Below are positions 12,577 through 26,086 of a stretch of 64,000 nucleotides of DNA, piece by piece (the first letter of the stretch is position 1; each line of letters starts with the position of its first letter). The stretch is from positions 3,861,868-3,925,867 of the forward strand of contig NC_133914.1 of assembly GCF_964199755.1 (NCBI RefSeq), written 5' to 3'. This stretch comes from Larus michahellis. Its lineage: Eukaryota; Chordata; Aves; Charadriiformes; Laridae. The position numbers and the translations under genes are program-made. The notes beneath the pieces were generated by a model. That model saw only the letters and a program-made list of their open reading frames with translations. It made no database searches and was not told the DNA's origin.

Positions 12577-13524
12577 ATGCCAATTTTCTTTTTTTGCCCA
12601 GTAATTTTGTCATGCTGAAGGCATCACACAGGAGTGTCTCTTGCAGTCAAGATGAAATTGTATTGTGTGAGACTGTATTTGTTGTCATTTAAAACAGGAT
12701 AAAAGAACATCTGGATTGACTAGAACTGCCCATCAGTTTTTCTTGTAAATTTTTAGAAAACCTCACAGAACTTTGCAATTTATTTTCCTTGGCCAATGCA
12801 TTAAAAACAATTCTTGGTTTTCAAGTAGCCAATTTTGCCTTTTTATGTACTCTTGCATGGTTTCCTCTTGAAAAATACAGGGCTTTGCTTGATTTTGAAC
12901 CCTTTCTTTCTTTTTTTTGTTTTATTAATAATCAAGTTGAATTTACAAATTCGTTGAGAAATAGTGAGGAAAAACCTTTAGTTTTTACAGTGAAAGGGTT
13001 AAATAATCTAACAAAGCTTTGATTTATAGATGTATTAAATACAAATATGTGATGTTGCAGAAGATAATTTGATTACCTCTCAAAGGACCAAACAAATTTC
13101 AGGGGCGTTGTTTAAGGGAAAGAATAAGAGAATAGATGATGTGACGGTGGTTGTTGTGTGAAATATTTATATTCCCATTGGTGTTTTTAGTCATTGAGAA
13201 TTGCTAACAGTCTTGTTCACAGTGCCTTGGGAAAAGACATTTCAAGAGGAAACTTGATAGTTTAAACTATTTTTTCCCCCTTCACTGTCATCTAGCTTAT
13301 ATATCAAGCTCATTACAGAGTCTACTGCAAATTGTACATGGTAATTTGGATGTTCATTATAAACCAAGGTTACATCTTCTGTTTATTTTGATATAAACTC
13401 AGCAGTGTTCTGTAACTTGCCTTGATTATACTGCATCGTGGAAGGCACAATATTAATCCAGGAAGCGTTATTGTGAAGGCGGAACTGTGCAATGTACTGT
13501 ATACAAGAGACTGTAAAGCTGGCT

Positions 13525-13530
13525 AATAAA
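13525..13530 (+). terminator. MACO1: Poly(A) signal AATAAA (proximal, strongest)
   Basis: AATAAA about 950 bases after the stop, followed within 30 bases by a G/T- and T-rich stretch, as expected for cleavage and polyadenylation. Confidence 0.7.
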
Positions 13531-13942
13531 AGCTGCAGTTCTGGGGTTTTTTTTTTATTTTAGTCAACTGTGATTTACCCTTTGCATCACCTTGTGTCTG
13601 ACAACGTAAGCGGAGCTGAATATTTTTCAGCTGTTGTGCCAAGGAGTTTTTAAGGAGTTTTAAAGGAAACTCATAAATTGCACAAAGGTTTAACTAACTT
13701 AAAATGTATATTATACATTGATAGAAAGCGTTTGCACTGGCAACGTCTGAAGGGTTTCGGATTGGTTTTTTGAGGGTCGGGATTGGCGGGGTGGGAAGCA
13801 CAATTGTATGGGAAATTAGCAGAATTCTAAACCCAAGATTATGATTTTGCAAACATGCAGTGGACTCTGGAAGGACAAAGTTCTTCTTAAAAGAAAATAA
13901 TTTTTTTAAAAAAGTTTCATGGTAATTGGCGTGTATGCCTCA

Positions 13943-13948
13943 AATAAA
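13943..13948 (+). terminator. MACO1: Poly(A) signal AATAAA (middle, weak)
   Basis: AATAAA at the head of an A run. It could be chance within low-complexity sequence. Confidence 0.3.
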
Positions 13949-14274
13949 AAAAAAAAAATGAAGTAGGACACGCAAGTCAATAGAAGTATTAAAGTTTCAT
14001 CCTTTTAATCACAGGTATTCTTTTGGGATAAAACTTCTAGCTTTAGCCAGGTGTGCATGTTGCTGTCATTTGCATTTTTGAATCATCTTGTGTAATTGTC
14101 ACCATGAAAGTGTTACTCAGCAATGTCATAGGTTTTTCATCTTTGTGCAAAACATGAAATATTGTCACTGACTTTTTGTGTTGAGGTTCCCCCATTTTGC
14201 TGCCTACTTCGGCACAATTTTCATTCAATACTTGGTCTTGGCTGCATTCTTTTTTTTCTGTGGGGTTTACAAAG

Positions 14275-14280
14275 AATAAA
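14275..14280 (+). terminator. MACO1: Poly(A) signal AATAAA (distal)
   Basis: AATAAA followed 16 bases later by A16 then T14. The T-rich tract could serve as the downstream element of a longer mRNA form. Confidence 0.45.
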
Positions 14281-17200
14281 CATTTTCTTGCAGATTAAAA
14301 AAAAAAAAAAAATTTTTTTTTTTTTTGCCTTTCTAACTGACCTGATTTAGCCTGGTATAAAGAACACATTTTGTCTAAAGAGCGCTCTGTTATTCCAGGT
14401 AAGTCTTCTCTTTTGCAACAGAACTTCACTTCTGTGACACAGAAGGAAGAGCAGATGGCTTTTGTATTCGCTGTACAGACTTTGCAAGTTACCCTGTCTG
14501 TGCGCTCAAAAAAAAAAAAAAGGTAAATTTCTTAAGAACTGCAAAATTATATATCTAGAAGTTTAGCCTTTGTTCCTTTCCAGCCATTCTCCTTACTGCA
14601 AAACCAAAGCCGAGATGGACGGTTTGGAGGTTTAAGCATTGTCTTGTCTAATCAAAAAGAAAGAACAACTTGTCCCTGGTTTTCAGGATCTCCTTAATTC
14701 TCGTAGCAGCCACAGTTCCTGTTGTAAAACCTTTTTATTGGGAATCCCGCAGTTGTATTCAGGGTGAATGAGCTGGTTTGTGTATCTTTTGCTTTGGTTG
14801 GTGCTGTAGCTGGTCCTGACGTGGATGTTTTTCTCTGACCGCGTCTATTCCAACTTCTACTTCAACCCACAGCAGTTGGACCTCCGCGTAAAATTTTTCA
14901 GGTACCAAAAAATTCCAGCTTCAACTATTCTGTGATTGTGCTGTGAGCACTGCCAGAACCTCCCAGTTCCCTGAGGATACATTGATTTTTTTTTTTTATA
15001 TATTTTTTTTTCCCCTTCTTCTCAAACCACCACCGGTCTGACACGCACATAGCTCATTTTCCACTCTAAAAGGAAAAATTCCAAATACATCATTGAGGAG
15101 TTTGCAGTTTTAACGGATCACGTTGCAGTGCCACAGGAGTTGCGTTCTCTAGGACCCTTCTCGGTTCAAATGGATATATTCCTTTAGGAAAGGTGAAGGT
15201 GTTTGCGGGCACCAGTCTGCTATGAAGGGTAAGTGGAACGAGTGGAAGGAGGTAATTTAAGCACTCAAATCTTAGACCGGCCAGCCTCTGGATCTTTAAA
15301 TATTTAAATGTCTGAAATGGAAAATATCTTAATGAGTCATCATAAGTTGTACTTGCAAGATTAATAGATGGGGAATTTAAGAACGTAAGACTGCAGAAGG
15401 GTCACCTAGGATATTTTGTTTTTTCTACAGTCAATTTTGAAATATGACTGCGGAATAAACGCTCTAGAGAGATCTGCCAGAGAAAAACTGAAGTGTCCAG
15501 AACTTTTTCCAGCCAGCATAAGTCTAGGAAAGAAAAGGTAATGGAAAGACAGGGCTTATATATAATGGTTCTGAGCACCTCGGGGTTTATCCTCACTAAA
15601 ATTTTAAGTAGAGCAGAAAGCAGTATGTCATTTTATTTTTAATATTTAACGAAAAGCTCCTTTATTCATAGAATCTATTCTATAACTATCCTAAGATGAA
15701 CTAGCTCCCCTTTCTTAGCCTATTTCATGGTGATGGGGAAGGGAGGCCTTAAATGGATGTATTGAACTTGTTCTTGCCTCATCAAATAACTTCCAGAAAG
15801 TAAAAATTGCAGCTTTGACTGAAACGTCCTCTGTGGCCAGCAGGAAACGAAGCTGGGGATAGCGATCTCGGAGCAGGAAAGCGGGTGAACTTCCATCTGC
15901 CTTGAAGTAGCTCCGTCCTCTAAAGCGTTCAAGCAGAACAAACTTGTGGTTTGTTTTTCCTTTTTCTTCCTTAATTGTTAAATCAGATTGGGAAGCTGGG
16001 TGCTTACCCCAGCATTGCCTTAAGCACGCTGGGATTGCACACGGGAGTAACTGGCTCCAAGACCGTTTCTTAGACCAAAAATAATGTTCCTTTTGGCATT
16101 TCCTGATCCTGCCATTATTCAGGAGATGGCTGCTCCCAATAGGCTGTTATTGATGATATCAATATGCAACAGATGGATTTTTTTGCACTTGAAATTAAAA
16201 ATCAGACTCATTCTAATAGTATTTGATGGAAAACAATCTATGAGACGAATTTAATCCTTTTCCTTTACCAGTAGTGCCTGCTATTGAGAATAAGATTGTT
16301 CCAAGATTAGCATCCGAGAGGGGAAAGAGCCTAACCCAAAGCACGCAGTCTGCACTTCACCTCCTCCAGACAGGTTTCTGTACTACGGCACTAAGCACCG
16401 CTCTAGTGCAGCCACTTGATCATCTGCAGCAGTAAGTTGTTGGGTTTTTTGATTTCTGGGGTTGTTTTTTAAACTTACAAGTCTTAGTCATAAACTCAGT
16501 GGTCATTAAATACTTACCGAGAGGTCAGTGTGCGGTGGGGGATGTGTTTCTTTACTGCTGGACGCTTCCTTTCCTCGTACTGCCATTTGGAAAGTCAAGG
16601 TCAGAAACAGACCTTCAGCAAGTTAATACATAATAGATTATAAAAATGAAATCTGAGATGCCACAGTATCTTAATTGAATCAGCTTCCGTGATGCGCTAA
16701 AATAATACACAGCCGTTTGACTAAAGCATTTCTAACAAAGGGGAATAGGCAGAAAAAAGGGCAAGAATCCATTTCAATCAAGTTCAGATGTAAGTGGCTC
16801 ATTTACCTATAATCCCTCTGAGTGGTAATTATGCTGTTGTAGAGCTCGTTGTCAGGTTCAGAACATGCTGGGGTTTACGACTTGCAATGGAAACCTTTAC
16901 ACTGTCTGTCTTCCGTAATTAACAAGAAATTATTTCCCATCAAAATTTAGCTGGTATGAACAATAACGGTTGCACTATAATAAAATAATAGTGGCAGTTA
17001 GTGAAAAATGTAGCCGGCTCGCTTTATGTTGCTGGAAGTGCTCCAGGAGCAGCAGAGTTTTTGTGGGGAATGCCGTTTTTCTTGCTCTCCCCCAAAGTTT
17101 CACAATTTCCTCTTCCTCGCAAACGCCGCTGCGATGCAGGACCCTGATCGTAAACCAAAGCGTCGGCTTCAGGTGAATCTTCGTATCCTTTGCTCTCGAG

Positions 17201-18082
17201 CCATTCCATTCCAAGTCTGATTGAAACGTTCCTTATGCAAAATGCATGACAAGCATTTTAAAGACAATTTAAGACGGTGCTAAAACCAAGGGATTCTTGC
17301 AAGATTGAAATAACCGGCATTTTACAAGCTTTATCTCCATAATTGCTCACTTAATCTAATCTGTTTCCTCATGCGTTTGCCACTATATCCTAACTTTCAT
17401 TAACCTTGACTAAACAATTTGGTCTCTTGATGATCTTTTTAGGCAGTCTCTCTGGTTTTTGTAACCTCTTCAGGTGTATTGTCGCTTAAAACCATCTGTT
17501 TATCTGTAATTTCTTTTTTTTAAATAGGCTTAGGGTTGCGTGTGTTTTTTTTTTTTTTTCCTTAGACCTCTCTATGAATTAACTGCCATCTAGAATAATT
17601 GCAAGCAATTTTTAGGATCAGATTATTTACGCTTCATCTGTTTTTAGTCCCATGTATCAGAAGGCAAAGGGAAGCCATGATGTAGGGCACATCATTACAC
17701 CTGGGAATGAATTTCTGTCTGCAGAGCCCCGGGGGGCTCTTTGGAAGGCCCTGCATCTCTAAACAAGCCCAATCACATGCCATCCTTAAAGATTTAACTT
17801 TTAAAATATTGAACTGTTTTGATGGGGGGGGGGGATAGAAGTCAAGTTGTCTTTCGTTGGCAATTAGCTTGAAGCAAAAAAAAATTTAAAAAAAAAAAAA
17901 ATCCAGTAGCCCTAAATGCCAAGTAAATTTGGATCTGAAATGAAATGTGGTGGCTGATGGCAGTTTTCAATTATAATGAAAATATTTGAGATCTGGAGGG
18001 CCCGAAGAGAGCACATCAGGTGAGTTTTCGGAAAGTGAGAACTTGCTGAAAGGCGAAACACTCGGTGTCCTCTGCGAAGCAG

Positions 18083-18096
18083 CCACCAGAGGGCCC
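18083..18096 (+). promoter_or_regulatory. Possible CTCF core motif, intergenic
   Basis: CCACCAGAGGGCCC closely fits the CTCF core. It lies in a small GC-rich island (about 18060-18160) inside AT-rich DNA, 3.8 kb past the distal MACO1 poly(A) signal. It has the same orientation as the motif at 11728. Confidence 0.45.
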
Positions 18097-21000
18097 AGGG
18101 TGCCCGGGGAGAGCCTGGCCCCGCTCGGGGCGCAAGTCACCAGCATTGCTCCGTCACCAAAACACGGGGAAAAAAAATTCCATTTCTTTTCAAACAGACA
18201 TCTGAATGTTATTTCATAGGCTTTCCGTTATATGAAAGAATAGGAAATTCATCTCGGGAAGGCCAGAGACCTCAAAGACGTGGATTTGTGTGATAATAAA
18301 AGTATAATCAATATGCAAAGATTCTCTCCGTGTGAGACTATACAGAGAGTCAAAGAAGGGGAAAGAAGAAGGCTTTGCTTTATTCTCCATCTCCAGGAGC
18401 CTTCCTGTTGCAGAAACCAAAGCAATATAGATCCTGGGTTGAAGTTTGATGCCAATACGGAAAACTTTCCACCTCGTATAGACCTATAGTACCCATCCAT
18501 AGTACCTCCACCCATCTTCTGTCGGCAGCGCTGGTACCTACCTGCTGAACTGCCTTTACTGGGTGTCTGCCTGCTTCTTTTCCCTCGGGAACACTCATAT
18601 TACAGCTTAAATACCTGCCGAGATCCAGGGCTATTCATGATAACCTACAAGCCATTATGTCTTTGCTATCCAAAAAGCGTAGAATTGTCACCTTCCGTAA
18701 AAGAAAGGTATTCTTTAGAAATGCAAGTGAAAAACATTTAGTGCTGGACCAAAGTCTAGTTTCTGATCCAATATCTGACTTCTTAGGGCTAAAAGCAAGT
18801 TGCTGAACCTCTCCTCTGTTTGCAAAGGGGTACAATATGTATCTTGACGTGCGTGGAGGAGCTGGGTTAGATTTCTGTTGAGAGTAATTCTCATTAAAGT
18901 TCAATGTATAGTAAAGATGCCCAGCATCAAAAGTCACTACACTAAAAATACTCTATGTTTACAAATATTCTTTTTTAACCTTAGAATACCAAAATTTAAC
19001 CTTAGAATACCAAACTTTATACCAAAGTTTAAGCTGGGGCAGGGAGAAACCACACCAATGCCGTAATACGTCCTATTAAGACCCTGGTGTTGTGGAGTTG
19101 ACCTTCATTAGCTCATTCCTCTGGCTCCCTGATTTAAATGCAGTTCTCCACGCCAGCTCCTTTAAACTCTTGTGCTTTGTTTCATTGTCCAGCCTGCGTC
19201 GCCCCGCAGCCGCACAGCAGCACCCGGCCAGTGGGTGGGTGGGGGGGGTTATTCTTTCAAGAAGATGAGAAGGATTATGGAATTAATTTGCTTTCCCTTT
19301 TTCCCCCTGCTCCCCTTCCATTTAGTTATTTTTTAACTCCTTTTTTTATTACAGTAGTAATCTGTAAATAGTTACTTACAAGTCTGGACCGAACTCAGAG
19401 CATTTGTGCCTTGTGTTGTATGTAGGGAGACAGTGAGGGGGCTTTTTGCCCTGAAGTGCTCGGAGCCTGAGCGGACTTGCAGAAGAAGAGGGAGAAATCA
19501 ATCAAACCAGCAGCACGGCAGCGTCCCCGTTTTACACCTTGGCTAGCAAGACGCGAGGATGCTGGGTTTGCTTCCCCGCCTCAAAGACCGCTCTGCTGGG
19601 ACCAGGTTTGCCGAGGAACTCGGTGCAGATCCTGGTGCCCAGATGGAAGCCGAGCTGCTTGCAAAACTCATCCTGTTCTGCGGGTTTCGGCAGGTTCAAG
19701 CCCTTGGCAGAGCTGGCAACTTGAATAAGACCTAGCGATTCTGGCTGAAACCCCTGCTACATCTAAAGATTCATGTCCGCTGCTTCCAAGGAGTCAGTAT
19801 ATCAAGCGAGTGCAGAGTATAAAAATGGATCTGCCCTTTCGTAATGGCGTTTTTACGTATCATTAGCACAACTTTCCAAACCCGCTTGCAGCAAAGTGAG
19901 ACCTTAAGACTCTTTCCATCAGTGGACACCTGGCTTAGCAGGTACAAATGATCCTTCTGATGTTTCACAAGGACACATTTTTTCCATATGTCTGTTTGAA
20001 TCTTAATTTTGTTGACTATTATTCACCTATGTTTTGCCATTACGTTACCTATAATGCATAGATTTTTTTTTTAAATCTTTTTAACGTATATTTCTGAGTG
20101 CCAGTAACTGTGCCTTAGAGGTGCAGACTGATAAAGCCTGACACTCTTAATTTTGTGGCTCTAATACAGAAATTTGAAAGTATATTTCCTACTCTCTTTT
20201 ACCTGGTCTTCACAGGGAGGAAATATAAGTAAATGGCTGGGTGTCTGTCTGGCTGATTCAGATGAATTTTTGAACCAGTTTGCTAATTTCAATTAAAATT
20301 GGCAGCAAATCAGTAATGCTGAAGATATAGAGGCTCCTACACCCTTTGAGAAAAGAGGCAGTGAGCAGAGGAGGGGGAGGCCGTTAGCTGCTGCAGGAAG
20401 AGCTCTGCGTAGAGGTCGAGTCTTCTTAGGTTTTATAATTAATCAGGAGACCCATATCCCCAGGACTGCAGATACCGCAAGTTAGCGTGTTCCTCCAACT
20501 ACTTTGTGTTAAAGCCTATTTAAAAGCAACTTGTACTTGTTAAAACAAAGGCTCGGCTGATGACAAATTAACATCGTTCCCCCTCTGACAGTAGTCTTGC
20601 TATCCACGCTTTGCTTTTGAAGCATCGAATCTGCTTTGATTCGCTATAAAAACTTTATTCTGCGTATTGAGCTGTAAAGGGTCACGGCCAATTTTGAATT
20701 GTAACTTTAATACCGTCTTGCTCGTGATGAGTATGTATCCTGGAGGAAACTATTTCACTTCTCTCTACTTGCTTACCCATCTGTAAAATGGGGGTTTTGT
20801 TTCTTGGCTTCTCAGGGAAATATTTTAAGCCTTGCTCCATGTTTATTGCTGCTTTAAAAGTTTAGAGCATTATTAAAATGTTCTGTATTTCTGAGGGGGA
20901 CTTCACTGGGCTCAGGCACACAGGAATGCAGAGGCCGCATGTAATAGTTTACAGGTAGGAATTTCTCTTCCGGATATTTTGTAAAATATTTGGCTTCCCC

Positions 21001-24000
21001 CTCTGTCTTATCTTGCCCACAGCAGCAAAACTCTAGTAACAATAAAAGGTAATCTTAAATATATGCATATTTTTAACAAAAGAGTCCGATATCTGGTCCA
21101 TCTCTTTTTAATTTGTTCCTGATTTACCACAGCTAAAAAAAAAGGAGGGAAATGTGGTAATGCGATGGCGCAGAGCAGGACCCCCGCTTAGGCATTGACA
21201 GGGGAGAAGCTGGAGGAACTGAAACCCTGAGTTTTACTACATTTTAGGGCAGGGTGTAATGCATTAACGGTCTGATTTTCATGCTGTGTTTCTAAATGGC
21301 AGCAATACGTAGAAAAGTCAAAACGCTCCTCAAGTATTCAAACACAAAAGCAGGAGTTATTCAGTGCAGAGTGAGCCCGTTCAATTATCCCACGGGTACC
21401 CAGCCACTCAAAAGGGACCATTATCTGGTGGTTCAAGCAGAGCTCTGCAAAGCCCCGAGCAAGACTGGGTTCTGCTCCCAGCCCTGTCGCTGTGACTTGC
21501 TGTAAAAAGGATTTTTTTATTTATTTTTTTTTAACTGAAAAATGGTAAGGCAGCTTCTTGCCCCATAGAAACTGCTCCGGAGAGATAATGGGAAGACATA
21601 GCAGGGAGAAGGATTAAACAGCAGAATTTTCTCAGCACTTCCTCCTGAATTATTTCAGCGTTGCACCTTTAACGGTAGTTACATTAACCAACTCTTACTG
21701 ATTCCCTTCTGCCCTTAGCTGAGTTTACTTGGCAACTTCTTTGTATTTCAGTTGCGCCAGCCGTGTGCCTGCCCTGCTCTTCAGTAGATGGTGATCCAAG
21801 GAAGCAAAAGCAAAACCAGTAAGAAATACCGTTGAGTTCTTCCCAGTTTGTGTATCTGGTCTGGTTGACTCTCTAGTAAGCGTGTGAAACAGCAACTTTA
21901 TTTATTCTGTGATAGCACTTAAAGAGCTATTGGACAGGGATTCAAAACTATCGCTGGCAACTGAGCGACGACACGCTTTGGGGTCCCTCTTGCTTTTTGT
22001 TTTGACCTTTAAAATTCCTGGTGCTCTCAGCACAACTGCAGAGTCCCACAAGCCAAAGCGATCGCTGAGTTGAGATATCTTGCTTGACAGGTAGAAGTTA
22101 TTCCCTCCCAGCTGGGCTTTCTGTGCAGTACAGCTCCGGAGGCGTACCTCTCCCTCCGCCCCTTGCTTGGCTCTTTAGAGAAGCAGGTCCTTTATCCTGA
22201 AGGAGGTAATTTGCTTAGCGGCACCTTTTTCTTCATCTCCCTTGCTTTTTGCAGCCAATGAGCAGCTGATGGAGTTTCAGCCTGTTGAAAGTTTGTGGTC
22301 TGTCTCGATTGGATTTTGGATTGCATGGCTGCCGGTAATGCTATTTCTCAAAGTCTGGGCTTTGAAAATTACTTAGCCTTATGTTTGGCAGTTCAGTTAA
22401 TAAGCTGCATAATTACAGTTCTAGGAGCAGGTCCAGTACCTTTAGAAAGTGCAGTGGAATCTAAATACCTTCTTCCTTCTCTGCCTTGAAATGGTATTCA
22501 TTTCTTTCTCCTCTCACTGGCAACAGAATTAATTTTGGAGAGACCTGTTGCTTGAAGTGGAGTCAGTGGATTAATAAAAGCGTTAATTATTAAAGCCTGC
22601 AAATGCTCCCTAATGATTGTTTGCTGCAAAGTTAATGTTTGATTGGAGAAGGTCATCTGCAAGCCTGAGTAGAAAACCTGTCTCTGTAATAGCAGGTGAA
22701 AGCACAATTACCTTCTCTTGATGATATGCGCTGGTGCTCGCCACTACACGCCGCCTGATCGTCCTGAACAATGAGCTTGGAGGAAGAGCTGTTTTGCCAT
22801 AGGACAGCTGCAACCCAAAAGGTCACCCTTTTTAATTAAGCGGGAGCAATTACATTTGCTGCTGTGCTTCCTGGCATGAGGCATGGGCACCTCGTTCCGT
22901 ACCCCCACCTGAAAAGGAACCTCAGCTGAGGGTGGTTTGTGGTGTTTTGCAGCCCAAAGGGCTGCGCCGCACAGCGTTTCCTGAGAGCTCAATTAACAAG
23001 TGGCAGACGTGCAAAGGAAACGAGCAGGTGCTGTTTGTCATGCCCATAACCTGTGCTGAAATGCCGTGCGATCGGAAGTGTCTAGCAATGAGCAGTGCTG
23101 CAAAAACTCAGCTTGCTGTGCGACCAGGGTGGAAGGTGCCATCCCAAAACCTCCCTGTGCAGTTGCCCTTATGGGATCTTCAGGTGTGATTGAAGTGAAT
23201 GGCACCAGCAGGTACCTTCCCCCAAAGAGCTGGGTGTCCCATTGCTCCAGCTGAAGAATGAGCTCTATTAATTCTAGGTCTGAGGCACGCTGCTGAGCCT
23301 CTCTGATCCGATCTCGTAGGGGCAAGTTAACTGCAGGCTACCCAGAGCTCGTGATGGTGTTTCAATACCGAATCCTGCGCTTTGACTGTTTCCCTTGACT
23401 AAAAGTTAATTGGAAAGGACATCGAGAATCTGGCTTAACGTTTTGATTTTCCTGAAATGATGGTTGGCAGTACTGAGGGTGAGAAGAGACCTCAGTTTTT
23501 CCCAACCCTGCCACTCGCTTTCTTTGTGGTTTCGGGCAAAGCATTTAACCTGGCTGTGCTTTGAACTTTTTTTTTTTTCCTATTTGAAATGAGGATGATA
23601 ATGTACAACCTTGAGAAAAACCCTCGAGAGCCTTGTAGGAAGGGCGTTGTCAGAGCGCTGCCAAGTTCTGTAGTTGTTAGGAGACCGGATGTTTAACTTT
23701 AGAATTCAAAACAAAACCAAACCCTCTTTGAGTAAAGCATTGTGTGTGGCTGCGGGGTTTTAGGCATTAATAATGTTGCAAGTCCCTGTAGACGCTCCCT
23801 AGCTCGTTGCTTCATCAGAGGGATGAAAACAGTGTGTTTTGCAAAAGGAAGCGTAGTAAGAGGAGGAATATCAAGAGGTGAGTCTCTGCCGGAGGTGAAC
23901 AGTCAGAAATAAAAAGCAGGGGAGCAGCAAAATGCTCTTTGGTGCAGCTACACCTCGAGTGAACAAGAGAACCTTCTTTATAGTAAACAAGGTAGTCAGC

Positions 24001-24486
24001 ATGTACAAGCGGAGTTGGAAAGGGTGGTTGCTGACATGAAGAAATAAAAGCTGCTGCTTTATCTTTCAGAACTAACAAGGGCTTTGGAAGCGTCTGCTGT
24101 GGAAGCACCCCGGGAGGAAGAGGATGAGGACGTCTGAGATGTCTCCTGTGACACGTGGCACCAGGGGAAGCCCTGTCAGTCTGATAAAGGATCGCAAGAG
24201 ATCATCAGGTGGGAGAGGACTGAAATAATTCTGGCCATTTGATATAGGAAAGCTCTTGCACTTCATGGACTGTCCATGCAATTGTTGCAACTTTGGGGAT
24301 CTCTTCATTAACTCTTAGATGTTCATAGGCAGGTTCCCAGGAACAGTTCCTGTCTCCTGGGATTTTGGCCCCTCGCTTTGCAGCTTCAAATTAAGCCGAT
24401 GAAAGGGGATTGAGCAGAATCCAAGCTGCACGTGCTCCCAGCGTAGTGAAATACAGAGAGAAATCTCCTGACAGATTCTGACAACA

Positions 24487-24534
24487 GGAGCCACAGCAGC
24501 GAGAAAACAAGGAGCCGCAGCAGCGAGAAAACAA
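24487..24534. repeat. 24-bp tandem duplication
   Basis: Two adjacent 24-base units that differ at one base (GGAGCCACAG versus GGAGCCGCAG, then CAGCGAGAAAACAA). A local duplication with no clear function. Confidence 0.85.
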
Positions 24535-25072
24535 ACACACACTGTCTGGGACTTCAGGGGTTTTGTATATTCAGCCAATTGAGATTTATCAGCCGTCTTT
24601 TCGCTATAATTCACGGGGACATGGGAATGTTTCAGTTGCAGCAGCACTGCCAGGCAGTGAATGACTGTGTGACGCCGGGAGCTGGGGCAGTTCCTGCTCG
24701 TAGCTGTGACTACACGAGCGCGGGGTGAAGCAGCCTGTCCGTGCTCTGCCAGAGCCTACAATTAAGCCTCTCAAGCCTGTTTAAATGATACCGAGGCACG
24801 GCTCCAGTGAGAGGTCTCTCCCTTTCGCTACCCTAATTTACGCGTGCTGTTGATCACTTAATATCCCCCATTCGAGCATTTCACTCAGCAGAAGAAAGGT
24901 CAACAAGGGAGAGCAGAGTTCTTGGCTCACACGGCTGCGATGCCAGGCTCCTTGGGAAGTGTCCGAAGCTTGTGGATCTCTGCGGTGTCTGGTGAAAGGT
25001 GTCAGGATTCCAGCCGTGGAGTAGGTCAGTGTTTGTAAGCTCTCTGTGGCAGAGCCTCTCGTTTATGGAAGG

Positions 25073-25257
25073 ATGTGCAAGGTCCTACACTTGAATCAGG
25101 ACAACCCTCGTTATCGATACAGCCTGGGGGATGATGTGATAGAGAGCAGCCCTGTGGAAAGGGACTTGGGGGTACTCGTGGATGAAAAGCTGGACATGAG
25201 CCAACAAAGCGTGCTTGCAGCCCACAGAGCAAACCACACCCTGGGCTGCATCAAAAG
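25073..25257 (+). mobile_element. CR1 LINE fragment (ORF2 C-terminal region)
   Basis: Translates as CR1 ORF2 sequence: [40 protein letters not shown] and [14 protein letters not shown]. It is truncated at both ends. The right end stops exactly where the chimeric element at 25258 begins, so the newer unit either inserted here or replaced its 3' part. Confidence 0.85.
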
Positions 25258-26086
25258 CGGCTGCTGGACCCCAGGATACAAGTGTGCTCTCAGACACCGG
25301 GAAGCAATCCTGACATGGTAGGCAGCGGCCGGAGGTGCAGATATCCTGGGGATACTTTCCAGCTCCACCTCATCGGTGGCTGAGCACCATCTCAGGAGTG
25401 GCCCCTTCCTGCCCAGGCAGACACATCTCCAGGGTTACAAGCTGGACAAGAGCCAACAATGTGTGCTTGCAGCCCAGAAGGCCAGTCGCATCCTGGGCTG
25501 CATCAAAAGAACCGTGGCCAGCAGATCCAGAGAGGTGATTCTGCCCCTCTGCTCCGCTCTGGCGAGACCCCACCTGGAGTCCTGCGTCCAGCTCTGGAGC
25601 CCTCAGCACAAGAAGGACGTGGAGCTGTTGGAGTGGGGCCAGAGGAGGCCCCGGAGATGATCCGAGGACTGGAGCCCCTCTGCTGTGGGGACAGGCTGAG
25701 AGAGCTGGGGGGGTTCAGCCTGGAGAAGAGAAGGCTCCGGGGAGACCTTCCAGCCCCTTCCAGTCCCTAAAGGGGCTCCAGGAAAGCTGGGGAGGGGCTG
25801 TTTGCAAGGGCCTGTAGCGACAGGACGAGGGGCAATGGTTTAAACTAGAGCAGGGCAGGTTCAGATCAGACATGAGGAAGAAGTTCTGTACACTGAGGGT
25901 GGTGAGACACTGGCCCAGGTTGCCCAGAGAGGGGGTGGAGGCCCCATCCCTGGAGACATTCAAGGCCAGGCTGGATGAGGCTCTGAGCAACCTGATCTAG
26001 TTACAGATGTCCCTGCTGACTGCAGGGGGTTGGACGAGATGGACTTTAGAGGGCCCTTCCAACCCAACACAGTCTGTGATTCTATG
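25258..26086 (+). mobile_element. Chimeric CR1 element, copy A
   Basis: The first 179 bases (25258-25436) are not CR1 as far as I can recognise. From 25437 the sequence is CR1 ORF2 C-terminal region ([19 protein letters not shown], then [20 protein letters not shown]) and the CR1 3' UTR, ending GTGATTCTATG. ORF2 is frameshifted near 25660. The same head-plus-CR1 structure occurs inverted at 42717-43534: the first 304 bases read identical and the remainder shows scattered substitutions plus an indel of about 11 bases near 25760. Confidence 0.85.

Larger units (their letters stand above)
12577..14296 (+). other. MACO1: MACO1 3' UTR (right end approximate)
   Basis: AT-rich, non-coding sequence follows the stop without an intron signal. 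The first strong poly(A) signal is at 13525, which would give a UTR of nearly 1 kb. Signals at 13943 and 14275 would extend it to about 1.7 kb. Which end is used cannot be told from DNA alone. Confidence 0.7.
14330..25072. other. Intergenic, AT-rich left part
   Basis: No exon, RNA gene or recognised transposon is visible on either strand. The sequence is AT-rich with many short A/T runs, a G10 run near 17824-17833, a CTCF-like core at 18083, an imperfect 20-base tandem duplication at about 18977-19020 and a 24-base one at 24487-24534. All open frames are short and unlike known proteins. Confidence 0.7.
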
